15,908 nt of DNA from Ramicandelaber brevisporus (taxonomy: Eukaryota > Kickxellomycota > Ramicandelaberales > Ramicandelaberaceae), in contig MU603191.1 of assembly GCA_025201865.1 (NCBI GenBank), forward strand, positions 1 to 15,908, in the 5' to 3' direction. The notes under the pieces are model-generated. The model was given only the letters and a program-made list of their open reading frames with translations, was not told where the DNA came from and made no database searches. Both the position numbers and the translations under genes were made by a program. Below, piece by piece: positions 1-7,281 of this stretch (positions are counted from its first letter, which is position 1; each line of letters starts with the position of its first letter).

Positions 1-783
1 GCCCACGCCATGCGCGACCATCCGCAGCTGGGCAGCATCGGCATTGGAAACGGCTTGATCGCCCCGTACCACCACTCCGAGTCGTATGCCAAGATGGCGT
101 GCAACTCAACCTACGGCCAGGCGCTTCCGACCGAGCAATGCCAGCAGCTGGACCACATCTTCCAGACCGAGTGCAAGCCCACCATTGCGCGCTGCTACCA
201 GACGCTCGACAAGGACGACTGCAACGCCGCGCTCAACCGCTGCTGGGCTCCGCAGATCGAGCTGTACTCCCGCTCGGGTCTCAACCCGTCGGACGTGCGC
301 ATCAAGTGCGAGGAGGGCTTCTGGTGCTACCCGGTGTACTCGAAGATCGAAAAGTACTTCAACAAGCCCGACGTGCAGGCTGCTCTCGGCGTCAACCAGA
401 CGTTCCAGAAGATCAACCAGGAGGTCTACGCCGGCTACCGCCAGTCAGGCGAGTGGATGTCTCCGGCCTATCTCCGCCTGATTCCAGGTCTGCTCCGCAG
501 AGGCGTCCGCGTGCTGGTGTACGCCGGCGACGCCGACTTCATCTGCAACTGGTACGGAACCAAGGCGTGGATGAAGGATCTGGACTGGCACAGCAAGCCG
601 GCGTTCAACGCGGCGCCGGACAGAGCGTGGTCGGTTGACGGCAAGGCTGCCGGCGAGGTGCGCAGCGCCGGACCTCTGACGTTCGCCCGCATCTTCGGAG
701 GCAGTCATGCCGCAGCATACGACAAGCCGCGTCAATTCCAAGCCCTGGTCAACCGCTGGCTCGCACGCCAGCCAGTGTGCTAA
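1..783 (+). CDS. serine carboxypeptidase, S10 family (carboxypeptidase Y type), 5'-truncated by window edge
   Basis: The frame is open from base 1 (Ala-His-Ala precede the first Met at 10), so the gene continues upstream and the catalytic Ser lies outside the window. The visible 260 residues match the C-terminal half of yeast carboxypeptidase Y, a vacuolar exopeptidase: a GIGNGL segment, a Cys-rich insert domain (six Cys between about bases 136 and 330), and the acid motif GDADFICNWYG, with catalytic Asp at 535-537. The last triad member is His at 706-708 in GGSHAAAYDKP, followed by the family-typical helix and stop TAA. The usual GHMVP around this His is SHAAA here, which changes the residue expected to shape the S1' site. 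The Cys that in yeast CPY sits just before the GDWM-like segment seems absent (NQTFQKINQ instead). Third codon positions are strongly G/C, unlike the SNF4-like gene downstream. Family assignment is very sure; vacuolar versus secreted location cannot be told without the N-terminus. Confidence 0.95.
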   Translation, partial: AHAMRDHPQLGSIGIGNGLIAPYHHSESYAKMACNSTYGQALPTEQCQQLDHIFQTECKPTIARCYQTLDKDDCNAALNRCWAPQIELYSRSGLNPSDVRIKCEEGFWCYPVYSKIEKYFNKPDVQAALGVNQTFQKINQEVYAGYRQSGEWMSPAYLRLIPGLLRRGVRVLVYAGDADFICNWYGTKAWMKDLDWHSKPAFNAAPDRAWSVDGKAAGEVRSAGPLTFARIFGGSHAAAYDKPRQFQALVNRWLARQPVC

Positions 784-808
784 TAATCATCACCATCTTC
801 TTCCTTTG

Positions 809-814
809 AATAAA
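809..814 (+). terminator. candidate polyadenylation signal AATAAA for the carboxypeptidase gene
   Basis: A perfect AATAAA begins 26 nt after the stop codon. It is the only such hexamer close behind this gene. Position and sequence fit a eukaryotic poly(A) signal; cleavage itself cannot be seen. Confidence 0.45.
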
Positions 815-942
815 CGAACATGCAGTCCCTCGAGAGGAAGAAGAGACATTGGAACTCTACTATGATAAACAGTCTTCTTAACACTCTTTTAATAGTAATA
901 GTAGGATATACTGGAAAACAAACGTGAATGCATGCAAGAAGG

Positions 943-1004
943 ATGCACATCTGCACATATGTGTTGAATGTGTGTTGGATGTGTGCTGGATGCCAGATGT
1001 GCAT
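943..1004 (+). repeat. 11-bp inverted repeat with 40-nt spacer in the SNF4 leader/promoter
   Basis: ATGCACATCTG at 943-953 is matched exactly by its reverse complement CAGATGTGCAT at 994-1004. The spacer starts with the palindrome CACATATGTG (954-963) and contains three short direct GAATGTG/GGATGTG-like words. It ends 80 nt before the chosen SNF4 ATG, so it could be a paired operator or, if transcribed, an RNA hairpin. Several ATGs (968, 979, 990, 997) lie inside or beside it. Function is inference. Confidence 0.5.
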
Positions 1005-1084
1005 TTTTCGTGCAGCACGAGTTATGTGCTGTGCACTTCTATTCCACTCATCAAGCAGACTCTTTTGTAAATTTCACAAACAAG

Positions 1085-2611
1085 ATGGGTCCTGAGCCGG
1101 TTGACCAAACTGCTACTGTCGCGACAGTGCCGTCCGAAGAGCTCCTCGACCAAGATGACGTTGTTTATGACGATCGCTCTTCTATGGACGAAGACTCTTC
1201 GAGCGACATCTACGACGACGACCAACTTGATGTGGATGAAGACGACCTCGAAGTCACTTCCACAGGCTCTAGCAGCAGCCAACAGCACCACCAACAACAA
1301 CAGCAACAGCTTCCTCCATCACAGACCATCACAGTAGATGCGCCAACCTCGCTGGATCGAATGCGACTTGCTGCGAAAGCTCGTCCATTGGCTACAATTA
1401 AGCTCGGTCAACAAGTTTGCAAAGTGCTGCGCGAGCGTTCGTGCTATGAATTGATGCCAGTATCTGGACGCGTTGTTGTGTTGGACAGTACGCTGCCGAT
1501 TGTTCGCGGATTGCATGTGTTAACACAGAATGGCATTGACAGTGCACCGCTGTGGGCTCACGATATTGGAGAGTATGCAGGAATGCTGACAGACAGTGCG
1601 GTGGTCGCATTGATTGAACGACAGCTGCACGTCGCTGCTGCTGAGAGCCACGAGTTGCTAGTGAAGCGAACCCTTGCATCAAAGACAACGCCATCTTCAA
1701 AGCAAGCGGTGAGCAACAACAGCAGTCTTGAGAGTATGGATAATGACAGCGACGAAGAAGGTAGTAGTGGGCTGCCAGCTCACAACCCAAATGCAATTGC
1801 TGCAAAGGCCATGTCAGACTTGGCAAACACTCGCATCACTGAAATGAAGTCATTACTTGGATTTGTTCGCGGTCGCCAGCTGTGTGATGCGAGTGTATCT
1901 GTTCATCAGAATCTGTATGTAACTGCTCGCAAGATGTGTATTGAGAAATCATGCCGGTCCATCACGGTTGTTGATCGTGATCACAGCACTGGCAATGATG
2001 CGCTCCTCACTGTTTTATCACAATACACACTTCTCAAGTTCATTGCAATGAATGTCGCTTCGCTCGGTATTAGCACGGATTCCAGCGGCAATGGTGGAAA
2101 ACTAAACTATGATGTCTTGAAGCAGCCACTTCGTAGTTTGGGTATTGGCACGTATCGCGATCTACGCCACGTCTACGGCTCGACTCCAGTTGTTGACGCC
2201 ATTTCCATCATGGTTCGTTTCGGCGTATCTTGCCTGCCAGTGTTGGACGAGTCTACCTATATGGTTGAGAACTTGATCGACGAGACTGACATTGCTACAT
2301 TAATACTCACATTGTACGGCGAGCCCGATGAGCCACAGCCTCGCATTATCTGGCAACGGACGCCTCAGGAAGAATGGCTGGCCGATAAGCCTCATCTATT
2401 GAGCATGACGGTCGCCGAGATGATTAAGCGGAGACCAGACACTTACCAAGGCGTAGTGATTTGTAAAGAGACCGACTCGCTGCTGGCATTGTTTGATGCG
2501 GTATGTCGCGTGTACTTGTTACGAATGGTTATAGTCGATGATTTCCACAGATTAGTAGGCATTGTCACGGTCAGCGATGTCCTCTCAATGTTAATGGATT
2601 GCTGGGATTAG
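1085..2611 (+). CDS. SNF4: AMPK/SNF1 complex gamma subunit (four CBS domains)
   Basis: The 508-residue protein matches yeast Snf4, the regulatory gamma subunit of the SNF1/AMPK energy-sensing kinase. CBS1 is about residues 119-181 (YELMPVSGRVVVLD, then SAPLW and GMLT), CBS2 263-322, CBS3 353-411 (VSCLPVLDE), CBS4 438-507 (VVDD-like, then GIVTVSDVL). It is longer than yeast Snf4 (about 320 residues) because of an acidic N-terminus (residues 18-57), a Q/H run (66-75) and a roughly 70-residue acidic/Ser insert between CBS1 and CBS2. Ligand residues known from mammalian gamma1 are partly changed: the CBS1 Asp is Ala172 and the CBS4 His is Leu479, while the CBS4 Arg480 and Asp498 remain. I chose ATG 1085 (AACAAGATGG, A at -3). 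An in-frame ATG at 968 would add 39 residues that look like leader and has T at -3. No intron is needed. Orthology is confident; the start is fairly sure. Confidence 0.93.
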   Translation: MGPEPVDQTATVATVPSEELLDQDDVVYDDRSSMDEDSSSDIYDDDQLDVDEDDLEVTSTGSSSSQQHHQQQQQQLPPSQTITVDAPTSLDRMRLAAKARPLATIKLGQQVCKVLRERSCYELMPVSGRVVVLDSTLPIVRGLHVLTQNGIDSAPLWAHDIGEYAGMLTDSAVVALIERQLHVAAAESHELLVKRTLASKTTPSSKQAVSNNSSLESMDNDSDEEGSSGLPAHNPNAIAAKAMSDLANTRITEMKSLLGFVRGRQLCDASVSVHQNLYVTARKMCIEKSCRSITVVDRDHSTGNDALLTVLSQYTLLKFIAMNVASLGISTDSSGNGGKLNYDVLKQPLRSLGIGTYRDLRHVYGSTPVVDAISIMVRFGVSCLPVLDESTYMVENLIDETDIATLILTLYGEPDEPQPRIIWQRTPQEEWLADKPHLLSMTVAEMIKRRPDTYQGVVICKETDSLLALFDAVCRVYLLRMVIVDDFHRLVGIVTVSDVLSMLMDCWD

Positions 2612-2629
2612 TGTTTGCTTTGACGGACT

Positions 2630-2635
2630 ATTAAA
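2630..2635 (+). terminator. candidate variant poly(A) signal ATTAAA for SNF4
   Basis: ATTAAA lies 18 nt after the SNF4 stop, in an AT-rich tail that runs into an A9 run at about 2680. The 145-nt gap to the convergent secreted-protein gene at 2757 holds no other recognisable element, so the two 3' UTRs may overlap. Confidence 0.3.
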
Positions 2636-2756
2636 CACAGTCAGTATAGTATAAGCTGGCTTTAATTAGAAGAATTATTAAAAAAAAACAAAAACAATAA
2701 CCAAAACTACTTGATAACGCTTAACTGCTAAAGGAAAGAGAAAAGAGAGGACCATT

Positions 2757-3062
2757 TTACGAATGCTCGCAGCTTCCGTTACCCTGGCGGCATCCGCACT
2801 CGCAGCATGCCCAATACCACGGGTTATCTGGGTGGCGCCAGTGCTCGTCTTCTGGGATCTCGCACGTGGCCTTCACGGGACAGCCGGTGTCTCTAACATG
2901 GCAGCCATCCGTGTTGGCTTGGCGGCAGTAGTCAAGACAAGTGTGCCACGCCGAGTTGCCGTTACAGCGGACATCAACCCAGCGTCCATCTTGACAAAGG
3001 GAAGCCAAGGCTGGCGTGGAGAGAGCCAGAGCTAAAAGGAGAGCACCGAAGGAGGACTTCAT
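2757..3062 (-). CDS. small secreted cysteine-rich protein, unknown family
   Basis: The 101-residue protein starts with a clear signal peptide (KSSFGALLLALALSTPALA, cleavage likely after Ala20). The mature part of about 81 residues has 12 Cys (23, 33, 42, 46, 54, 61, 67, 86, 87, 89, 91, 98) and five Trp, ending in a CCECGC cluster and a short tail. The even Cys count and export signal suggest up to six disulfides outside the cell. The spacing does not match the eight-Cys patterns of hydrophobins or CFEM domains. I do not recognise the family. It is a single exon whose stop TAA is 145 nt from the end of the convergent SNF4 gene, with a TATA-like box 127 nt upstream of the ATG. Possible roles, all inference, are a surface or wall protein, an inhibitor or an interaction effector. 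That it is a real gene is likely; its function is unknown. Confidence 0.82.
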   Translation of the reverse strand: MKSSFGALLLALALSTPALASLCQDGRWVDVRCNGNSAWHTCLDYCRQANTDGCHVRDTGCPVKATCEIPEDEHWRHPDNPWYWACCECGCRQGNGSCEHS

Positions 3063-3526
3063 CTTGTGTTTGTATCGCAGAGAGTGGTATTGCTGGTATG
3101 AGTTGGATATGGTGTTGATGTGCTTCTGGATGTTGTTCTACTTGATAAAAATAAAGATGATAGGAGCTGCTTCCAAAAGAGACACTTGTATTTATACCTT
3201 TACGGTTGAGTCTAATGTGCTGACAATGCTTGACGGTCTAAAATCAGAATTGTTTGTTTACTCACTCAAATAAGTGGCTCCACCAATGTGCCCACGCCAA
3301 AGAATGCGGCACCATCAACCGCAGCACTGAGGATGGTACACTAGTGCAGCTGCTAGAATGACACGTTTACCATTGTTGTAAGCCATACTCTGTAGACTTT
3401 TTAGCTTAAAATACAACTTAGTCCATCTTCTTACTACGTTGCTGCGAAGCAAAAGAAAGTGGTGGCAACCCGCGGCAACACTTGACGCTTGAGTGGGAAC
3501 GTGCACGCATACTGCAATTTTAATGA
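3063..3526. other. gap between Cys-rich secreted gene (promoter side) and ABC transporter (3' side)
   Basis: About 460 nt with no convincing gene. The left part should be the promoter and leader of the Cys-rich gene, with the TATA-like box at 3189-3196. Open frames here have no domain and no signal peptide. I see nothing recognisable in 3200-3526. Confidence 0.6.
3189..3196 (-). promoter_or_regulatory. TATA box candidate for the Cys-rich secreted gene
   Basis: On the minus strand this reads TATAAATA in the context GGTATAAATACAAG, 127 nt upstream of the ATG at 3062. It is a good match to the eukaryotic TATA consensus and the only one in the gap. The distance implies a leader of roughly 90-100 nt. 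Confidence 0.5.
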
Positions 3527-3680
3527 AACGGAAAGAGGAGGGAAAAGAGAGGGAAAAGAGAGGGAAGAAGTGAGGGAATGACAGTGATGAGTAAAATGTC
3601 TACTTGATTGTATCGTATATGAAAAAGTAAGAGAAGGAAGACTGTGAAGACTGTGAAGACTGTGAAGACTGTGAAGAGTG
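3527..3680. repeat. strand-asymmetric purine tract with short tandem repeats in the ABC transporter 3' UTR
   Basis: The plus strand is almost all purine between 3527 and 3575, including two perfect 11-nt copies of GGGAAAAGAGA (3540-3561). A second part, 3641-3676, is four perfect copies of the 9-mer ACTGTGAAG. The block sits just past the ABC transporter stop (3694), so its mRNA would carry a CU-rich 3' UTR. The purine/pyrimidine skew could favour triplex DNA or binding by pyrimidine-tract proteins, which is inference. Confidence 0.7.
3641..3676. repeat. tandem repeat (ACTGTGAAG)x4
   Basis: Four identical 9-bp units, followed by a truncated variant copy. The unit length is a multiple of three and the opposite strand is open in a Leu-His-Ser frame, but that frame has no gene context. 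It lies 17-53 nt downstream of the ABC transporter stop and is best seen as a 3' UTR minisatellite. Confidence 0.9.
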
Positions 3681-3693
3681 TAATTCTGTATTT

Positions 3694-5688
3694 TTAGATC
3701 ATAATCATACGCGGCTTGCTGCGGAATCTCAGCATCAAGTACGCCAGGATTTGGAAGAACATTCCAATGCCCACCAGCGCACCAATGCAAGTTCCAATTG
3801 AGTGTCCATTCTGGCCAAATCTCAGAATGGCCGCCTCGCCAGTCGGCACACATCCAATTGCCTGCGCACCGCCCTGTGGACAGTCAAACACGAGTCCGGT
3901 AAACTCATTCTGCATGAGAGCCATAAACGTGTAGTAAAAGTACGAAATGTACCGCATCCATGCCCACACGGGAGTCATTTCGTTTGGTCCAATCAGGTTA
4001 CCGCCAAAGAGCATCATGGTGACAATCACCAGCGGAGTGATCATCTGGGCGGTTTGAACAGTCTTGGAGGCACTGGCAATCATGAGACCCATGGAAATGG
4101 CAACAAAGAGTTGAGCGCAGAAGATGCCGACGAACACGCCGAATTGACGACCGCCGTCAGAGTGGTTGAGATCGGCCATCCAGAAGATGATGATGTCAAA
4201 AATGAGCGAGGGCAGCATACGAACTGGTAACTCGACAACAACACGGGCAAGGTAGAAGGCGGAGACGCGGTAGGTTCCACTCTGGCGCTCACGGATCATG
4301 ATGGCGCGGTCGAGAGCAAAGATGAAGAGAAGAGGCATGATGACACCAAAGGACTGGTTGACGGGCAGGAAGAAGAGCAGGCCGTAGCGGGTTTGGATGG
4401 AGCCTTGGGAAGTGCCAAGCTTGTAGAATGTGATGCCGAGGAAGATGGTCAAGACCACAATTTGCATGATGGCACCAATGGTGACGGACGGATCACGGAT
4501 GATGGACAGCCATGAGCGGGACAAGAGAGTGCGGAACTCGTGTATCCACGATGAATTGTGCTGACGGCGCTTGAGTAGCGGCTGGTACTGATGCTGACCA
4601 GCTGATGCACTTGATGCCGGCTGTTTCTCGTCATAAACGACTTCAGCACTGCTGTTATTGGTGGTATCTGCATCAGCCGCCTTGTGCAACCCGCTAGCAT
4701 ACTTGGAGTTGGCAAATGCTTCAGCCAGAGTGTGCACACGGCTCCGACTCTCTTCGCGCGCCTCGTCGGTTGAGTTGTCAAGCGTCAGCACATCAATGTA
4801 GAAATCAGCTGGATTCTCGTGAGCTGGGCACACGTATCCGTTATCGGCAAAGAAATCCGCTGCTTGTGGGACTGGTCCAGCGTACACAATGCGGCCGTCC
4901 GCCATCAAAATGACGCGGTCAAACATGGAAAACAGCTTGGCGCTTGGCTGGTGGATTGTCATCATCACGCACTTCTTTTTGTTGTGTGCAATGTCGCGAG
5001 CAGTCTCAACTACCAGCATGGCCGCATTAGAGTCCAGACCAGAGGTGGCTTCGTCGAGGAACAGCACCTCTGGGTCAGTAACCAGCTCGCACGCAACTGA
5101 TGTACGCTTGCGCTCACCACCAGAGATGCCACGCTGCTCGGGCTTGCCAATGCGAGAGTCGGCAACGCGGTCAAGTCGCAGAGTCTGGATCAAATTCTCA
5201 ACTCGCGCCTGCTTCTCCTCCCTTGTGAAACTCGAGCTGGGCAACCGCAGTTCCGCAGCATACTGGATGGTCTCACGCACAGTCAATGTCGAGTACAGCA
5301 AGTCATCCTGCTCAACGTACGCAATCTGCTTCTTGAAGACGTGTGGGTTGCGCTTCATGCCGTTCATCAACACTGTGCCCGACAGTTTGCCAGTGGAGAT
5401 ACGGCCAGCCAAGCAGTTGAGCTGTGTGGTCTTGCCAGCACCACTGGAGCCCATCAAACCAACGAGTTCACCGGGGCGGAGAGAGCCACTGACACCAGTG
5501 AGAATCTGGCGGGTGGTGGCTTTCTTGCCTCGACCAGTCTTGACTGTGTAGTCGACGTTATTCCAGTACAGACCGCTCTGCTCACGGATAGGAATGGCGA
5601 TGTTGGTGGAAGCGGCAGCAATAACAGAAGCATCAACAGCAGTGTCGGCTGCCTGTGGATAAGAGTCAGATATCGAAGCGCTGCTCAT
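3694..5688 (-). CDS. ABCG (White/EPP) family half transporter
   Basis: The 664-residue, single-exon protein has ATPase-first order followed by a membrane domain, as in ABCG half transporters that work as dimers. In order: Walker A GSSGAGKTT (80-88), Q-loop Gln127 in YVEQDD, signature ISGGERKR (188-195), Walker B VLFLDEATSGLDS (208-220) with catalytic Glu213, and H-loop His246 in TIHQPS. A hydrophilic Ser/Gln-rich linker (about 305-380) follows, then six predicted membrane spans (about 403-421, 436-458, 480-503, 517-538, 548-565, 632-653). The large last outer loop contains Cys603 and Cys613, which may form the disulfide typical of ABCG proteins. All ATPase motifs are intact. Members move lipids, sterols, pigments precursors or xenobiotics; the substrate cannot be told here. 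The start is fixed by the first ATG before an A/C-rich leader. The stop precedes a CU-rich 3' UTR. Confidence 0.96.
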   Translation of the reverse strand: MSSASISDSYPQAADTAVDASVIAAASTNIAIPIREQSGLYWNNVDYTVKTGRGKKATTRQILTGVSGSLRPGELVGLMGSSGAGKTTQLNCLAGRISTGKLSGTVLMNGMKRNPHVFKKQIAYVEQDDLLYSTLTVRETIQYAAELRLPSSSFTREEKQARVENLIQTLRLDRVADSRIGKPEQRGISGGERKRTSVACELVTDPEVLFLDEATSGLDSNAAMLVVETARDIAHNKKKCVMMTIHQPSAKLFSMFDRVILMADGRIVYAGPVPQAADFFADNGYVCPAHENPADFYIDVLTLDNSTDEAREESRSRVHTLAEAFANSKYASGLHKAADADTTNNSSAEVVYDEKQPASSASAGQHQYQPLLKRRQHNSSWIHEFRTLLSRSWLSIIRDPSVTIGAIMQIVVLTIFLGITFYKLGTSQGSIQTRYGLLFFLPVNQSFGVIMPLLFIFALDRAIMIRERQSGTYRVSAFYLARVVVELPVRMLPSLIFDIIIFWMADLNHSDGGRQFGVFVGIFCAQLFVAISMGLMIASASKTVQTAQMITPLVIVTMMLFGGNLIGPNEMTPVWAWMRYISYFYYTFMALMQNEFTGLVFDCPQGGAQAIGCVPTGEAAILRFGQNGHSIGTCIGALVGIGMFFQILAYLMLRFRSKPRMIMI

Positions 5689-6060
5689 TTTTTCTTTCTC
5701 GTGAGTGTGAGTGAGTGAGTGTGCTTTTGTTGTTGTTTTTTGTTTTTTCTTGCTGTATGTTGTTTTGTGTCTAGTGATGAAAGTGAAGAGCGATAATGGC
5801 GGAGTTCGGAGATGACTTTAGAAGTGAAGGAGTCTGTGTCAAATGAGTGATGGCGGAATAATCGGATTGGCTTGTGCCGCCACGATACCTCTGTTTGAAC
5901 TGCCCATCACAGTTTATATACATTTCCCTCGTTGCCAAGATGCGAGAAGTCGGATCCGTAACATCAAAAGGTCAGGCTCTTTTCAGCCAATGAACATTCG
6001 GGATGGGATTTACTTCGGGTCCGCAGCTCATGGGACGGGAACCAGTTAGCAAACCCGTAC
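5689..6060 (-). promoter_or_regulatory. promoter and leader of the ABC transporter gene
   Basis: Reading the minus strand, a TATATAAA box lies at 5913-5920, 225 nt before the ATG. A CCAAT box in reverse orientation (CCAAT on plus, 5987-5991) is about 70 nt further upstream. Two direct TTCGGG words (5997-6002, 6014-6019) and a CGG-N6-CGG pair (5854-5865, between TATA and ATG) resemble half sites of Zn2Cys6 regulators, which often control fungal ABC transporters. A GAGT-type microsatellite (about 5702-5720) lies in the leader. The TATA and CCAAT calls are reasonable; the regulator sites are inference. Confidence 0.45.
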
Positions 6061-6448
6061 CATTGCCAAGATCAGAGGCCAGGACATGATTTGCTAATTA
6101 CAAAAGGAGAGAGATATATAGAGAAAGAAAGAAAGGGAGCATGTTCAACATAGGTTACACGATGGTCTGCGACAGCCACATATACCTTTATGTAATTGCG
6201 AACCACCGAGACTTACTGCGGATGTAGAATGGTCTGGGAGTATGGATGAAACACATACTTATCCAGCCTGCATTAGTGTCAAAAGGGGAACGTAAATGGC
6301 GTGATTCCCTCTGTCTCTCGACAATTTAGTACACATACACGATGGTCACAATTGTTTCAACATTTGTGTTACTGTTCAATAAACGAGACAAATCACTTTG
6401 CAATACTATTCAGGGATCTGTTTACAATAATAAAAAATAGATTATGAT
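6061..6448. other. gap downstream of the 174-residue secreted gene; nothing recognised
   Basis: About 390 nt with a GA-rich patch (6108-6138) and an AATAAA on the plus strand near 6379 with no plus-strand gene to serve. The right edge should hold the 3' UTR of the secreted gene that ends at 6449. I see no gene, RNA gene or clear element. Confidence 0.5.
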
Positions 6449-6973
6449 TCAAGTTGATGGCTTTAGGAGGAATGTATAGGTTTGTAAAGTGCCCTCAAAG
6501 TGACCCAGTGCGTTGCCGCTGAAAATGTGTGCCGGTGAATTATCTTGAGCATTCAGGTAACAGCAGCCAACCATGTATCCATTGTCGCGCAGCTTCAGTT
6601 GAATTGACTTGTCATCAACAGAGGCAACCTCATAACTGCTTGCAGCTTCGTAGTTGTCAACTCGGCCAATGTAGCCCGCAGCATACTGCCACCACCCATC
6701 GCCCAAAGTGCGTATTTTGACACCATCGCCAATGTGCAGCTCATCGGTTGCAGCACACAGTGAATCCCGGCAGAACGATATGTCTAGAGAGCTGTGTCTG
6801 GCATTGTAGTAATCCATCACTGTGAAAACCTCGCGGCTTTGTGGATCTGTTTGATACCAAACAAAAGTCTGTGGGTAGACGAGAGGCTGGTACCATTTGC
6901 TGGCAAGAATATTGGCGGCAGAGACTACACTTGCAGCGAGGCAAAGAAGAGCGGTGATTACAAGCTTGTACAT
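6449..6973 (-). CDS. secreted protein of unknown family (174 residues)
   Basis: The protein starts with a classic signal peptide (YKLVITALLCLAASVVSA, cleavage near Ala19-Ala20). The mature part, about 155 residues, has four Cys (68, 73, 137, 138), so two disulfides are possible, and is rich in aromatic residues (WYQPLVYPQTFVWYQ, DGWWQYAAGYIG). The pattern of short alternating hydrophobic stretches suggests a mostly beta-strand globular fold. There is no transmembrane segment after the signal, no GPI-type tail and no N-rich or Ser/Thr-rich wall region. I do not recognise the family. It is divergently arranged with QCR6, its ATG 602 nt from that of QCR6, and lies in the same direction as the ABC transporter but about 760 nt away, so no co-transcription is implied. 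Coding status is likely because of the signal peptide and open length. Function is unknown. Confidence 0.8.
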   Translation of the reverse strand: MYKLVITALLCLAASVVSAANILASKWYQPLVYPQTFVWYQTDPQSREVFTVMDYYNARHSSLDISFCRDSLCAATDELHIGDGVKIRTLGDGWWQYAAGYIGRVDNYEAASSYEVASVDDKSIQLKLRDNGYMVGCCYLNAQDNSPAHIFSGNALGHFEGTLQTYTFLLKPST

Positions 6974-7060
6974 TTTGTATCGAGGAAAGCTGTTGTTGTA
7001 GAAGCTCGGGCTGTTCGTTGAAGAAAGTGTTATGAAGAGGTAACAAGAGATAGAAGAGAG

Positions 7061-7096
<36 letters not shown>
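7061..7096. repeat. tetranucleotide microsatellite (AGCC)9
   Basis: Nine perfect AGCC copies followed by decayed AGTC units. The related CCAG run at 7282-7300 has about four copies of the same word, so the two may share an origin or a selected motif. Confidence 0.95.
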
Positions 7097-7102
<6 letters not shown>

Positions 7103-7120
7103 TCCATATTTAGAGTCGTC

Positions 7121-7154
7121 TATGTATGTGTATGTGTATGTGTGTATGTGTATG
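7121..7154. repeat. TATG/TGTG-type microsatellite
   Basis: An alternating run of TATG and TG units over 34 nt. It is alternating purine-pyrimidine DNA, a type that can adopt Z-form under supercoiling, here between two divergent promoters. Confidence 0.85.
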
Positions 7155-7281
7155 CGGGTCTACTGCGCCGCTGCATGCTTTCGACTGGGGGAGGAGGGAG
7201 AGGGAGAGGGAGCAATGCATACCGTCCCAGTCCTAACAACAACAATACTGTTCAACATTCTTTTTTACAAGCACACTGCCC

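Noticed and set aside
968-1084. N-terminal extension of SNF4 from ATG 968
   Set aside because: It is in frame, but the 39 residues have no similarity to gamma subunits, the ATG has a poor context (T at -3), and it overlaps an inverted-repeat leader. ATG 1085 has a good context. Kept only as a finding.
4889-5551. Long plus-strand open frame (220 residues) inside the ABC transporter
   Set aside because: It is antisense to the conserved ATPase domain, has no domain or signal of its own, and is explained by codon bias on the other strand.
6370-6390. AATAAA on the plus strand near 6379 as a gene end
   Set aside because: No plus-strand gene lies upstream within reach, so this is probably chance in AT-rich DNA.
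6061-6448. tRNA or other structured RNA gene in the gap
   Set aside because: Read by eye on both strands, no cloverleaf with A/B-box words was found; a covariance-model scan would be needed to settle it.
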